Below are positions 51,198 to 59,894 of a stretch of DNA of 64,000 nucleotides, piece after piece. The position numbers and the translations under genes are program-made. The first letter of the stretch is position 1; every line of letters starts with the position of its first letter. This DNA comes from AC-32 sp963746155 (GTDB lineage Bacteria; Actinomycetota; Thermoleophilia; Gaiellales; Gaiellaceae), in contig CAVVAB010000009.1 of NCBI GenBank assembly GCA_963746155.1, forward strand, positions 248,001 through 312,000, in the 5' to 3' direction. The notes under the pieces were generated by a model, which was given only the letters and a program-made list of their open reading frames with translations, was not told the DNA's origin and did no database searches.

Positions 51198-51893
51198 TCA
51201 ATTGGTTGTGCGCGAGTCGACGCTCGGTGCCGGCTGGCCGAGCGTCTTGTTCGTCACATCTGCAATGAACTTCCGCGCGTGCTCCTCGTAGTCCGGCTTG
51301 AGGTTCGGCGGTGGCATCTTCATCCCGAGCGCGCGGTCTTGTGCCTCGCCGTGCTTCATGTACCCCAGCCACGAGAGCATCGACTTGACCTGGCCGCCGG
51401 CCACGACGAAGTGCGTCTTGCCGACCCAGTGCCCGCCGTTCTTCTCGCCGAGCTTCTTCTGCTGCCCGAGGTTGATGCTGTAGTAGCGGCGGGAGATCGA
51501 TGCGCACGCGAAGGGCTTGCCGTTCAGGATCGTCCGCGCGGCCGGTGACTCGAGGTAGGACCGGATCGGCATGCTCGTCTGGAACCACCACGTGGGCGAG
51601 GCGAGGAACACGAAGTCGTAGTCACCCGTCTGCGCCTCTGGCGGAATTCGGATCTCCCCGGTCTTGTGGCGAAGCTGCGCAGGGAGAATCGAGGCGAGTT
51701 GCCGGACCGGACGCTTCATCGGGAACTGCGAGAGGTGCGGCACCCATCGTTCGTCGGTGAACTCGATGAGCGCCTTCGTCACGTCGTATCCCCGTGCATC
51801 GAGTGCGTTCGACATCGCGTCAATCGCTCTCCCGGTCTGCTTGGTGAGCGTGAAGTAGAGGATCAGGACCTTCGGCTTGCTCTCCTCGTTCAC
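51198..51893 (-). CDS. Flavodoxin-fold NAD(P)H:FMN oxidoreductase-like protein
   Basis: Intact 231 residues. PKVLILYFTLTKQTGRAIDA is a flavodoxin phosphate-binding start; DYDFVFLASPTWWFQTSMPI (TWW segment) and KPFACASISRRYYSINLGQQ, KTHFVVAGGQVKSMLSWLGY follow. This group (WrbA/flavodoxin-like) transfers electrons with FMN. Substrate unknown. It diverges from the BrkB gene at 51970; the 76-base gap must hold both promoters. Confidence 0.78.
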   Translation of the reverse strand: MNEESKPKVLILYFTLTKQTGRAIDAMSNALDARGYDVTKALIEFTDERWVPHLSQFPMKRPVRQLASILPAQLRHKTGEIRIPPEAQTGDYDFVFLASPTWWFQTSMPIRSYLESPAARTILNGKPFACASISRRYYSINLGQQKKLGEKNGGHWVGKTHFVVAGGQVKSMLSWLGYMKHGEAQDRALGMKMPPPNLKPDYEEHARKFIADVTNKTLGQPAPSVDSRTTN

Positions 51894-51969
51894 TCCGCTT
51901 CTCCCTTCGTCACGGCTTTCCCAACCCTATCGCCCGACGCTTTTGTGACTCGGCTGTAGGCTCGACGGG

Positions 51970-52890
51970 ATGGTCTCGCCGGACCGCCGCGACGAGCGTG
52001 AGCCGCTCGACCTGCCGCCGCCGAAGCGGACCTTCCTCCAGCGGTTCGCGAACTGGCTCGAACGTGGGCGTGCGCTGAGAGGTCGAGTCGAAGCGACACG
52101 CGAGCGCTCGGGACTGCTCGACGCCACGCTCGAGACGATCGAGCGGGATTCCGACATCGGCGGCGGGATTCTCGCCGGCGCCCTGGCCTACAGGCTCTTT
52201 CTGTTCGCCCTCCCGCTCTCGTTCTTCCTCGTCTCGGTCCTCGGGCTGGCCTCGGATGCGGCCAACGAGAGCCCGAAGCAGCTCGCGAAATCGGTCGGCA
52301 TGCTCGGGCTCGTCACAAGCCAGGTCGCGAGCGCCTCGAACGGCTCGTCGGGGGCCTGGGTGGCGCTGACCTCGTTCGTCGTGGTCGTCTACGTGACGAG
52401 AGTCCTGCTCCGAGCCGTGTCGATCGTCCACGCGCTCGCGTGGGAGCGCTCGGGCAGGGCGGTCAAGGTGCCGCCCCGCTCGCTCGGCGTCTTTGCCGTT
52501 GGGGTCGCCGGCATATTCCTCGTCGTCGTCGGTGCGGGCGCCGTTCGCCACGAGGGGTCTGTCGAAGGGCTCGTCGTGACGGCCGCCTCGGGTCTCGCGT
52601 TCGGCGCGATCTGGCTCTGGGTCTCCTTTTCCCTGCCCCATGGAGACGCGCGCTGGTTCGACCTGATCCCGGGCTCGCTGCTCTTCGGGGTCGGCATCCT
52701 CTGCGTGCAGGTCTTCAACGTCTACTTCCTTACCAGGCTGCTGCAGGACAAGGCACACACCTACGGGACACTCGGCGCTGCCGCGGCTGTCCTGCTCGGG
52801 TTGTTCATCATCGGGCGCGTGATCGTTCTCTCGGCGTCGCTCAACGCGACCCTTTTCAGACGGCGCACGCGCAACCGAGCGGCAGCGTAA
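51970..52890 (+). CDS. YihY/BrkB-family membrane protein
   Basis: Intact 306 residues, six helices: RTFLQRFANWLERGRALRGR, TIERDSDIGGGILAGALAYR (conserved ALAYR), LFLFALPLSFFLVSVLGLAS, WVALTSFVVVVYVTRVLLRA, FAVGVAGIFLVVVGAGAVRH, LIPGSLLFGVGILCVQVFNV, TYGTLGAAAAVLLGLFIIGR. BrkB relatives are implicated in envelope/serum resistance; mechanism unknown. It starts an operon of overlapping membrane-protein genes that runs to 56817. Confidence 0.88.
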   Translation: MVSPDRRDEREPLDLPPPKRTFLQRFANWLERGRALRGRVEATRERSGLLDATLETIERDSDIGGGILAGALAYRLFLFALPLSFFLVSVLGLASDAANESPKQLAKSVGMLGLVTSQVASASNGSSGAWVALTSFVVVVYVTRVLLRAVSIVHALAWERSGRAVKVPPRSLGVFAVGVAGIFLVVVGAGAVRHEGSVEGLVVTAASGLAFGAIWLWVSFSLPHGDARWFDLIPGSLLFGVGILCVQVFNVYFLTRLLQDKAHTYGTLGAAAAVLLGLFIIGRVIVLSASLNATLFRRRTRNRAAA

Positions 52891-52901
52891 GGTCTGCCAC
52901 C

Positions 52902-53567
52902 GTGAGTGGCGCCGACGCCGAGTTCCTCCTCGCGTGCCTGGCCGCGATGCTCTTGCCCACCACGGTGACGTTCTGCGTGCTCGTTCTCGTCGTGAGCGAC
53001 CGGCCGCTCGTGACCGGAGTCTGGTTCTACCTCGGGGCGCTCAGCGCAATGCTCGTGATCGGCGTCGCCGCCGCCTTTGTGCTGGGCAACACCGCGGCCT
53101 CCTCCACGTCGACTCCGAAGACATGGGTCTCCTGGTTCGACGTCGTCGCCGGAGCGTTCCTGGTCGTCTTCGCCATTCGCATCTTTCGGCGACCGCCGGA
53201 CCCCGAACGCGCTGCCAGCACGATCGCGCAGATAGACAAGGTCGTCGGCAGCCGAAACCTTGCGGTGTTCGCGGGCGGTGCTCTGCTCGCGAACGCGGGC
53301 GCGGTCATCCCGATTGCGCTGAAGGCGATCTCCCAGACCGACCCCTCGACGACGCAGTACATCGTGGATTGGGTTTTCTTCTCGCTCGTGTCGCTGCTGC
53401 CTCTCGCGACGGCCCTGGTGTTGCTGGTCGTGGCGCCCGACTTCGCCGAGCGGATGCTGGGGGCGGCCAGGAGCTGGCTCGAGCGGAACGCCAAGAACGT
53501 CGGCGCCGTGATCATCCTCGCGCTCGCGGTCTCGCTGCTCTACAACGGGATCACCGCGCTCACGTGA
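52902..53567 (+). CDS. GAP-family (LysE superfamily) membrane protein
   Basis: Intact 221 residues, six helices: LLACLAAMLLPTTVTFCVLV, LVTGVWFYLGALSAMLVIGV, WFDVVAGAFLVVFAIRIFRR, LAVFAGGALLANAGAVIPIA, LLPLATALVLLVVAPDFAER, VGAVIILALAVSLLYNGITA. Same architecture as the other GAP members. GTG 52902 follows the BrkB stop by 11 bases; its TGA overlaps the next GTG (GTGA). Confidence 0.72.
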   Translation: MSGADAEFLLACLAAMLLPTTVTFCVLVLVVSDRPLVTGVWFYLGALSAMLVIGVAAAFVLGNTAASSTSTPKTWVSWFDVVAGAFLVVFAIRIFRRPPDPERAASTIAQIDKVVGSRNLAVFAGGALLANAGAVIPIALKAISQTDPSTTQYIVDWVFFSLVSLLPLATALVLLVVAPDFAERMLGAARSWLERNAKNVGAVIILALAVSLLYNGITALT

Positions 53568-54265
53568 GCGCGGGCGGAGACCCGACGCCCGTCGAGACTG
53601 CGGCGGTGGAACCCGAGTTCAGCGAGCCCCGCTGGCCGATCGCGCTGGCGCTTCTCTTCTTCGTCGGCTTCACGATCACCTTGCGCGTCGCCGAGCCTCA
53701 CCGGGAGTCCGTCGGCTCGCCCTGGGTCGTGCCGAGCCTCGAGATCGCCCTGCTCGTCGTCCTTCTCTTCGCCGACCCGGCACGCGTGACCGGCCGTGGC
53801 CGATGGCTGCGCCGCCTCTCGATCGCGCTAGTTCTCACCCTCCTGGCTGCGGCCCTGTTCTCGGCCGTCGTCCTGATCACTGAGCTGATCAAAGGGGGGA
53901 AGATCACCGAGTCCGCGAGCTCGCTCCTTGCCTCGGGCGCGCTGATCTGGCTGGGCAACGTCCTCGTCTTCAGCCTCCTTTACTGGTTGCTGGACAGCGG
54001 CGGGCCACTTGCGCGCTTCCGGGGCGAGCAGGAGTTCCCCGACTTCGCGTTCACGCAGCAGATGAGCCCGGAGCTCGCGCCGCCGGGCTGGCGGCCGGTG
54101 TTCGTGGACTATCTGATCCTCGGCCTCACGACGAGCACTGCCTTCAGTCCCACCGACGTCATGCCTATGGCCCGTTGGGCGAAGCTGACGATGGCTGTCC
54201 AGTCGCTGCTCTCCTTGGTCGTCGTCGGGCTCGTGATCGCCAGGGCCGTCAACGTCTTCAGCTGA
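53564..54265 (+). CDS. Membrane protein with channel-like C-terminus (DUF1345-like)
   Basis: Intact 233 residues. Helices PIALALLFFVGFTITLRVAE, VPSLEIALLVVLLFADPARV, LSIALVLTLLAAALFSAVVL, GALIWLGNVLVFSLLYWLLD, then FPDFAFTQQMSPELAPPGWR, VFVDYLILGLTTSTAFSPTD, VMPMARWAKLTMAVQSLLSL, VVVGLVIARAVNVFS. The final segment resembles the pore-like end of DUF1345 proteins. GTG 53564 overlaps the upstream stop; its TGA overlaps the next ATG (TGATG). Confidence 0.7.
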   Translation: MSAGGDPTPVETAAVEPEFSEPRWPIALALLFFVGFTITLRVAEPHRESVGSPWVVPSLEIALLVVLLFADPARVTGRGRWLRRLSIALVLTLLAAALFSAVVLITELIKGGKITESASSLLASGALIWLGNVLVFSLLYWLLDSGGPLARFRGEQEFPDFAFTQQMSPELAPPGWRPVFVDYLILGLTTSTAFSPTDVMPMARWAKLTMAVQSLLSLVVVGLVIARAVNVFS

Positions 54266-54900
54266 TGGACGCCGCGGCGAGGAGGGAGCATCGGGTCGAG
54301 CTTCTCGCCACGGTCCTGCTCGCGATCGCGGCCGTTGCGACCGCCTGGAGCACGTACCAGTCGCAGCGGTGGAGGGCAGAGCAGACGTTGAACACCGGCG
54401 CGGCGATCAGGGCGCAGGTCGAGTCGTCCCAGGCGTCCACCCGCGCGGGGCAGCTGACGCAGGTCGACATCGCCACCTTCATCCAGTGGGTCAACGCGTC
54501 CGTCGCGGGGAATCAGCGGCTGGCGCAGTTCTATCGACGGCGCTTCCGCCCCGAGTTCAGGCCCGCGTTCGCCGCCTGGCTCGCGACGCGTCCGCGCACG
54601 AACCCAAAGGCACCGCTGACCCCGTTCGCGATGGCGCAGTACCGGGTGGCGGAGACGGTGAAGAGCGAGCGCCTGAACGAGGCTGCCCGGGTGAGGCACG
54701 CGGCGGCACTGACGGCGAACCAGCGTGCCGACAACTACGTGCTGGCCCTCGTCCTCTTCGCGGCCTCGCTGTTCTTCGCGGGCATCTCTACCAAGGTCCG
54801 TTCGCTGCGCCAGCGGGAGGTGCTCCTCGGGCTCGGCTGGGTGTTCTTCCTCGCCACGGCCGTCTGGATAGCGACCTTCCCGGTGAAGTTCTCGATCTAG
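54265..54900 (+). CDS. DUF4337-like membrane protein
   Basis: Intact 211 residues. N-terminal helix HRVELLATVLLAIAAVATAW then STYQSQRWRAEQTLNTGAAI, a helical extracytoplasmic part (LTQVDIATFIQWVNASVAGN, FRPAFAAWLATRPRTNPKAP), and two final helices (NYVLALVLFAASLFFAGIST, EVLLGLGWVFFLATAVWIAT). The STYQ(S/A)xxW segment is typical of DUF4337. No known function. ATG 54265 is coupled to the upstream gene. Confidence 0.72.
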   Translation: MDAAARREHRVELLATVLLAIAAVATAWSTYQSQRWRAEQTLNTGAAIRAQVESSQASTRAGQLTQVDIATFIQWVNASVAGNQRLAQFYRRRFRPEFRPAFAAWLATRPRTNPKAPLTPFAMAQYRVAETVKSERLNEAARVRHAAALTANQRADNYVLALVLFAASLFFAGISTKVRSLRQREVLLGLGWVFFLATAVWIATFPVKFSI

Positions 54901-54903
54901 GAC

Positions 54904-55587
54904 GTGGCTGTGGGTCAGGCGATAGGGGACATCCTGCCGTTCGCCGTGGTGGTCGCGATCAGCCCGATCCCGATCATCGCGATGGTGCTCGTGCTCGCGA
55001 CGCCTCGAGCCGGCGCAAACGGGCCGGCCTTCGCGCTCGGGTGGATGGCGGGGCTGTCGGTCCTCGGCGCGATCGTGCTCGTGCTCACCACCGGGAACGC
55101 CACACAGGACTCGGGTGCGCCGGCGACCTGGGCCAGCGTCCTCACGCTCGTCTTCGGAGTGGTCTTCCTCGCGCTCGCCGTGCGAACATGGTTGGGGCGC
55201 CCGAAGGCAGGCCAGGAGGCGGAGATGCCCAAGTGGATGGGAACGGTCGACGCATTCACCGCGGGTCGTTCGCTCGGCGCAGGCGTCGTGCTCTCGGCGG
55301 CCAACCCGAAGAACCTCGTCCTGACCATCACGGCCGGGTTGACGATCGCGGAGGCCGGGATCTCGGACGGGCAGGAGGTGGCGGCGCTCGCCGTCTTCGT
55401 CCTGATCGCCTCGCTCGGCGTCCTCGCGCTGGTCGGCATCTACCTCGTGCTGGGCGAGCGGGCGGCGCCGATGCTCGACGGGCTGAAGGTCTGGCTCGCG
55501 GCTCACAACGCGGCGATCATGACCGTGCTCCTGCTCGTCCTCGGAGCGAAGCTGATCGGCGACGCGATTCGCGGGTTCGCGGCATGA
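54904..55587 (+). CDS. GAP-family membrane protein (third copy)
   Basis: Intact 227 residues, six helices: AVGQAIGDILPFAVVVAISP, IPIIAMVLVLATPRAGANGP, AFALGWMAGLSVLGAIVLVL, LTLVFGVVFLALAVRTWLGR, VVLSAANPKNLVLTITAGLT and VLIASLGVLALVGIYLVLGE. This is the clearest GAP/Sap member, with the SPIPI and NPKN motifs. GTG 54904 is 3 bases after the preceding stop; TGA overlaps the antiporter ATG. Confidence 0.82.
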   Translation: MAVGQAIGDILPFAVVVAISPIPIIAMVLVLATPRAGANGPAFALGWMAGLSVLGAIVLVLTTGNATQDSGAPATWASVLTLVFGVVFLALAVRTWLGRPKAGQEAEMPKWMGTVDAFTAGRSLGAGVVLSAANPKNLVLTITAGLTIAEAGISDGQEVAALAVFVLIASLGVLALVGIYLVLGERAAPMLDGLKVWLAAHNAAIMTVLLLVLGAKLIGDAIRGFAA

Positions 55588-56817
55588 CCGCCACCGCCGT
55601 ACCCGCCGCAGACCTGAGCTCGATCGTCCTCGTCCTGCTGGCGGGGACGCTCGCGGCGCTGCTGTCCAGGTTCCACCGCCGGGTCGTGCTGCCCACCGTC
55701 GTGATCGAGATCCTGCTCGGAATCCTGATCGGTCCGCAGGTGCTCGACATCGCGAAGGTCGATCCGTACCTCAACTTCCTCTCCAACCTCGGCCTCGGCT
55801 TCCTGTTCTTCATCGCGGGCATGGAGGTGATCGACAAGAAGGTGCCGCAGCGCGCGCTTCGCATCGGCAGCATCGGCTGGGCGATCTCGCTCGTGCTCGG
55901 GCTCGGCATCGGGCTCGGGCTGCAGGAGGCAGGGGTCGACGCGCGGTGGTGGCTGCTCGGCGTCGCGCTCGCGACGACGGCGCTCGGGACGCTCGTTCCG
56001 ATCGTGGTGGACGCCGGCCTGCTCACCACGCGGCTCGGGACGGCCGTGCTCGGAACCGGGGTCGCCGGCGAGTTCTGGCCGATCGTCTTCATCTCGATCT
56101 TCCTCACGGGCGTCTACGGCGCGCTCGGCGAGGTCCTGCTCCTGATCGCCTTCTGCGGGGTCGTCGCCCTCGCCGCCGTCGTGATGATGCGCGCCCGGCC
56201 TCCACGCGTCGTGCAGGGCGATCCAGGAGACCGTCCACACCACCGGACAGGCCGCGGTGCGCGGCGCGATCCTCATCCTGGCCGCGCTCGTCTGGCTCGC
56301 CGTCGAGTCCGGCTTCGACTTCGTGCTCGGGGCCTTCGCCGCGGGGCTCGTCGTCGGGCTCGCGCTCGACTCCCCCGAGGCAGAAGGCGTGCGGCTCCGG
56401 CTCGAAGGCATCGCGTTCGGCGTCTTCATCCCCGTCTACTTCGTCACCACGGGGATGACGTTCGACCTCGACAGCCTCCTGACGCGCGGCGGGCTTGCGC
56501 TCGCGGCGCTGTTCCTCGGGCTCTTCATGCTGACGCGCGGCTCCTCGGCGCTCTTCTGGCGGAAGGAGCTCGGCGACCAGCGGACTGCGGGCCTCGCCTT
56601 CTTCGCCGCGACCGGGCTCCCGCTGATCGTCGCGATCGTCAGCATCGGCGAGGAGCGCGGCGCAATCGATCCGAGCGTCGGCGCCTCGCTGGTCGGAGCC
56701 GGCATGCTCTCCGTCCTCATCTACCCGCTGGTGGCGATCCGGATCGTCGGCCGGCGCGAGCCCGCGAGCACGGAGGGGGAGGAGTTCGGCGACTTCGCCA
56801 AGGAGTTCCTAGGCTGA
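55584..56817 (+). CDS. Cation:proton antiporter, CPA2 (KefB/NapA-type); one frameshift
   Basis: About 410 residues, 12 helices. HRRVVLPTVVIEILLGILIG, PQVLDIAKVDPYLNFLSNLG, LGFLFFIAGMEVIDKKVPQR, LGVALATTALGTLVPIVVDA, LGTAVLGTGVAGEFWPIVFI, and after the break VWLAVESGFDFVLGAFAAGL, VFIPVYFVTTGMTFDLDSLL, LAFFAATGLPLIVAIVSIGE. No TrkA/RCK regulatory domain is attached. Exchanges Na+ or K+ for H+. One extra G near 56217 breaks the frame. ATG 55584 overlaps the upstream TGA. Confidence 0.88.
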
Positions 56818-57612
56818 GGTCTCGGCCCGGGCGGCCGCGGCCGACTCCGGGAGCATCAGCACCGAGGCGACGAGGAAGCAGAGCCCGCCGAGCGCGGTGA
56901 ATGCGTTGTCGGCGGCGAGGTCGACGACGCTGCCGTGCGACGGCACCCAGTACGAGGCGATCGCCGCGATCCCGAACGCCACGCACCCGGTGAAGTTCCA
57001 GGCCGCGATCTTCCAGTCGAGCCCGCGCCGCCTCGTCCAGAAGGCGCCGCCGCAGACCTCGGCGTAGGCGAGGTATCCGGATACGAGGAAGCAGATGCAG
57101 CCGAACGCATCGGGCCTCCAGACGAGCTTGTCGTACGACTGGGCGTCGAGCCCGGACTGCAAGCGCCCGGAACGTGGTTGCGTTGAAGAAGAGCGTCCCG
57201 ACGAGCAGCACGCCGCAGACCCACCAGTCGATCCGGCGAGGCTCGAACGAGACGAGGCGGAAGCGGCGCTTTGCCCTCGGTCTCGACGTTGATCGTCTCG
57301 AGCCACTGGAGGAAGGCGGCCGACGTGAAGAAGATCGACCCGACGAAGAAGACCGCCGCGTCCGCGGCCGAGCCGACCCATTCGACGAAGCCCGGGAACG
57401 GGGCGACCAGGAAGCAGGTCGAGCCGATCGCGAACAGGACGCCGATCCACCACGACGCTCGCCGCGGCGCCCACCAGACGCCTCTCCGGGCGGCGTGAGA
57501 GCCTGGAGCGGCCCTTGCGCTGGCGCCGCGACGACCACTCCGCCAGCCGTCCGTCAGCCCGCCGCCAGGTGAGATGGGTCGTGAACGGCCCGACCGACCG
57601 GCGGTCGGTCAC
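56809..57612 (-). CDS. YrhK-domain-type membrane protein (frameshifted)
   Basis: About 265 residues. N-terminal region SVGPFTTHLTWRRADGRLAE, then WWIGVLFAIGSTCFLVAPFP, GFVEWVGSAADAAVFFVGSI, FFTSAAFLQWLETINVETEG, the central FRLVSFEPRRIDWWVCGVLL, VGTLFFNATTFRALQSGLDA, QSYDKLVWRPDAFGCICFLV, and VDLAADNAFTALGGLCFLVA. The FxxGSxxF helices fit YrhK-like proteins. Frames change near 57165, 57265 and 57460. Convergent with the antiporter (stops overlap by a few bases). Confidence 0.65.
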   Translation of the reverse strand: MTDRRSVGPFTTHLTWRRADGRLAEWSSRRQRKGRSRLSRRPERRLVGAAASVVVDRRPVRDRLDLLPGRPVPGLRRMGRLGRGRGGLLRRVDLLHVGRLPPVARDDQRRDRGQSAASASSRSSLAGSTGGSAACCSSGRSSSTQPRSGRLQSGLDAQSYDKLVWRPDAFGCICFLVSGYLAYAEVCGGAFWTRRRGLDWKIAAWNFTGCVAFGIAAIASYWVPSHGSVVDLAADNAFTALGGLCFLVASVLMLPESAAAARAETSA

Positions 57613-57650
57613 CTCCCAGCCCGGCGGCGTCGACGGATACGAGGGAGCGC

Positions 57651-58484
57651 CTAGGACGGCGGCTTCGGCGTGAAGGGGTGCATCTCGTCCTGGCCCTCCT
57701 GCACCACGCCGTAGCTCGACTCGGGCACCTCGTTCCACGCCCCCGCGAGGTCGCCGAGCGGCTCCGAGACGACGAGGCGCGTTTCGTCCGAGACCAGCTG
57801 GAGGATCGGATTGTCGGGGTGCTGCGCGCGCAGGGTGTCCACGCTCGTCGAGTAGAAGAGCGAGCGCGACTTGCGCTCGGTCGAGTAGCGGAACCCCCAC
57901 ACCTTGTCGCCGTCGGTCGTCGCGACGGTCATCTGGATCGGGTGGTCGATGCCGTTGTTCTTCCCTACGTGCTCGATGAAGCCGACCGCTTTCTCGACCG
58001 CCGCCGGCGGGTCGTCCTGGAGCCCGAACGTGAGCGCGAGGAAGAAGAACGCCTCCGAGTCGGTCGAGCCTTCGACGTCCGCATAGAGCGACGGGTCGAC
58101 CGCGAGCATCAGCTCGCGCTTCACCTTGTGGAAGTCCGTGATCGAGCCGTTGTGCATCCAGAGCCAGTTGCGGTAGCGGAACGGGTGGCAGTTGGTCTGC
58201 TGGATCGGGGTGCCGGTCGACGCGCGGATGTGCGCGAACACCAGCCCGGAGCGGACGCTGTGGCCGAGCTCCCGGAGGTTGCGGTCGTTCCAGGCCGGCT
58301 CGATGCTCTTGAAGAGCGCCGGGGTGTCCTCCTCGGTGTACCAGCCGAGGCCGAAGCCGTCGCCGTTCGTCGTCTCGACGCCGAGCCGCGAATGGAGGCT
58401 CTGGTCGATCAGCGAGTGCTGTGGCTTGACGAGCAGCTCTTCGATCAGAACCGGCGTTCCCGAATATGCGAGCCAGCGGCACAT
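57651..58484 (-). CDS. Class II glutamine amidotransferase (N-terminal Cys nucleophile)
   Basis: Intact 277 residues. After Met removal Cys2 becomes N-terminal (MCRWLAYSG), as required for the Ntn-type glutaminase. NGDGFGLGWYTEEDTPALFK, VRSGLVFAHIRASTGTPIQQ, TNCHPFRYRNWLWMHNGSIT (NG substrate pocket) and VEGSTDSEAFFFLALTFGLQ match stand-alone GATase type 2 proteins (EgtC/YafJ-like). It releases ammonia and glutamate from glutamine or cleaves a gamma-glutamyl bond. It lies 24 bases downstream of the glutamate decarboxylase gene on the same strand. Confidence 0.9.
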   Translation of the reverse strand: MCRWLAYSGTPVLIEELLVKPQHSLIDQSLHSRLGVETTNGDGFGLGWYTEEDTPALFKSIEPAWNDRNLRELGHSVRSGLVFAHIRASTGTPIQQTNCHPFRYRNWLWMHNGSITDFHKVKRELMLAVDPSLYADVEGSTDSEAFFFLALTFGLQDDPPAAVEKAVGFIEHVGKNNGIDHPIQMTVATTDGDKVWGFRYSTERKSRSLFYSTSVDTLRAQHPDNPILQLVSDETRLVVSEPLGDLAGAWNEVPESSYGVVQEGQDEMHPFTPKPPS

Positions 58485-58508
58485 GTCATACCTCTCTTTC
58501 CGTCCGAA

Positions 58509-59861
58509 TCAGTGGGCGAATGCGGTTGCGGTCTCGGCGTTGTGCACGGGCTCGGGCTGCTGCTGTAGACGTGGGAGCTGCCGCTCCAGGTCTGCGACGA
58601 GCATGTCGGCCAGGTCGTGCGTGAAGCCCCGCCTGACGACGACTCGCAGCGCAGCGAGATCCGTGCGGTTCTCCGGGAACGTGTACGCGGGCAACTGCCA
58701 GCCGCGTTCCCGCATCGCCGTGGAGACGTCGAACACGGTGTAGTTCTTGATCTCGTCCTTCAGCTTGAAGGCGAACACCGGCAGCTCGTCGCCCTGGGTC
58801 AGGAGCTCGAACGGCCCGATGTCGGCGATCAGCCCGGACAGCCGCGTGGCGACGTCGCGCGCGTAGCCCTGCACCCGGCGGTAGCCCTCGAACCCGAGGC
58901 GGAGGAAGTTGTAGTACTGCGCGACGACCTGCGAGCCGGGGCGCGAGAAGTTGAGCGCGAAGGTCGGCATGTTGTCGCCGAGGTAGTTGACCCAGAAGAT
59001 CAGCTCCTCGGGGAGCGCGTCGGCGTCGCGCCACACGACCCAGCCGACGCCCGGGTACACGAGCCCGTACTTGTGGCCCGACATGTTGATCGAGGCGACG
59101 CGCGGGAGCTGGAAGTCCCAGACGAGGTCGGGATCGAGGAACGGGGCGATCATCGCCCCGGAGGCGCCGTCGACGTGAACCTTGATGTCGAGCCCGGTCT
59201 CGCGCTCGAACGCGTCGAGCGCGTCGCAGATCTCCTCGACCGGCTCGAAGCAGCCGTCGAACGTCGAGCCGAGGATCGCGACGACTCCGATCGTGTTCTC
59301 GTCGCACAGCTTCACGGCCTCCTCGGCCGAGAGGCTGAAGCGATCCCCCTCCATCGGGACGAGGCGCATCTCGACGTCCCAGTAGTTGGCGAACTTCTCC
59401 CAGCAGACCTGGACGTTGATGCCCATGACGAGGTTCGGCTTGTCGGCCGGCTTGCCCTCGGCGGCGCGCTTCTTCTGCCAGCGGCGCTTGAGCGCGAGGC
59501 CGCCGAGCATCGCCGCCTCGCTCGAGCCGGTGGTCGAGCAGCCGGTCGCCTGGTCAGCGTCGGGCGCGTGCCAGAGGTTGCTGAGGATGTTGACGCAGCG
59601 CGACTCGATCTCGGCCGTCTGCGGGTACTCGTCCTTGTCGATCATGTTCTTGTCGAAGCACTCGGCCATCAGCTTCTCGGCCTGCGGCTCCATCCACGTG
59701 GAGACGAAGGTCGCCACGTTGAGGCGCGCGTTCCCGTCGAGCATCAGCTCGTCGTGGATGATCTGGTACGCGATGTCGGGCGGGATCTCCCCTTCCGGCA
59801 GCTCGTGCCGGGGAATCTCCCCGGTCTCGAGGCTGAAGATCGCGCCCATGGCGTGATCCAC
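58509..59861 (-). CDS. gad: Glutamate decarboxylase
   Basis: Intact 450 residues. PLP enzyme converting glutamate to GABA and CO2, consuming a proton. IPPDIAYQIIHDELMLDGNA, RLNVATFVSTWMEPQAEKLM, CSTTGSSEAAMLGGLALKRR, PNLVMGINVQVCWEKFANYW, IKVHVDGASGAMIAPFLDPD (PLP-ring Asp), and the Schiff-base Lys264 in NMSGHKYGLVYPGVGW. Length and motifs match GadB/plant-type GAD, whose C-terminal pH- or calmodulin-responsive tail here ends VHNAETATAFAH. Next gene downstream: glutamine amidotransferase. Confidence 0.95.
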   Translation of the reverse strand: MDHAMGAIFSLETGEIPRHELPEGEIPPDIAYQIIHDELMLDGNARLNVATFVSTWMEPQAEKLMAECFDKNMIDKDEYPQTAEIESRCVNILSNLWHAPDADQATGCSTTGSSEAAMLGGLALKRRWQKKRAAEGKPADKPNLVMGINVQVCWEKFANYWDVEMRLVPMEGDRFSLSAEEAVKLCDENTIGVVAILGSTFDGCFEPVEEICDALDAFERETGLDIKVHVDGASGAMIAPFLDPDLVWDFQLPRVASINMSGHKYGLVYPGVGWVVWRDADALPEELIFWVNYLGDNMPTFALNFSRPGSQVVAQYYNFLRLGFEGYRRVQGYARDVATRLSGLIADIGPFELLTQGDELPVFAFKLKDEIKNYTVFDVSTAMRERGWQLPAYTFPENRTDLAALRVVVRRGFTHDLADMLVADLERQLPRLQQQPEPVHNAETATAFAH

Positions 59862-59894
59862 GTGCCGTTCCCTGAGCCTTTGGATGCTTCAGCG

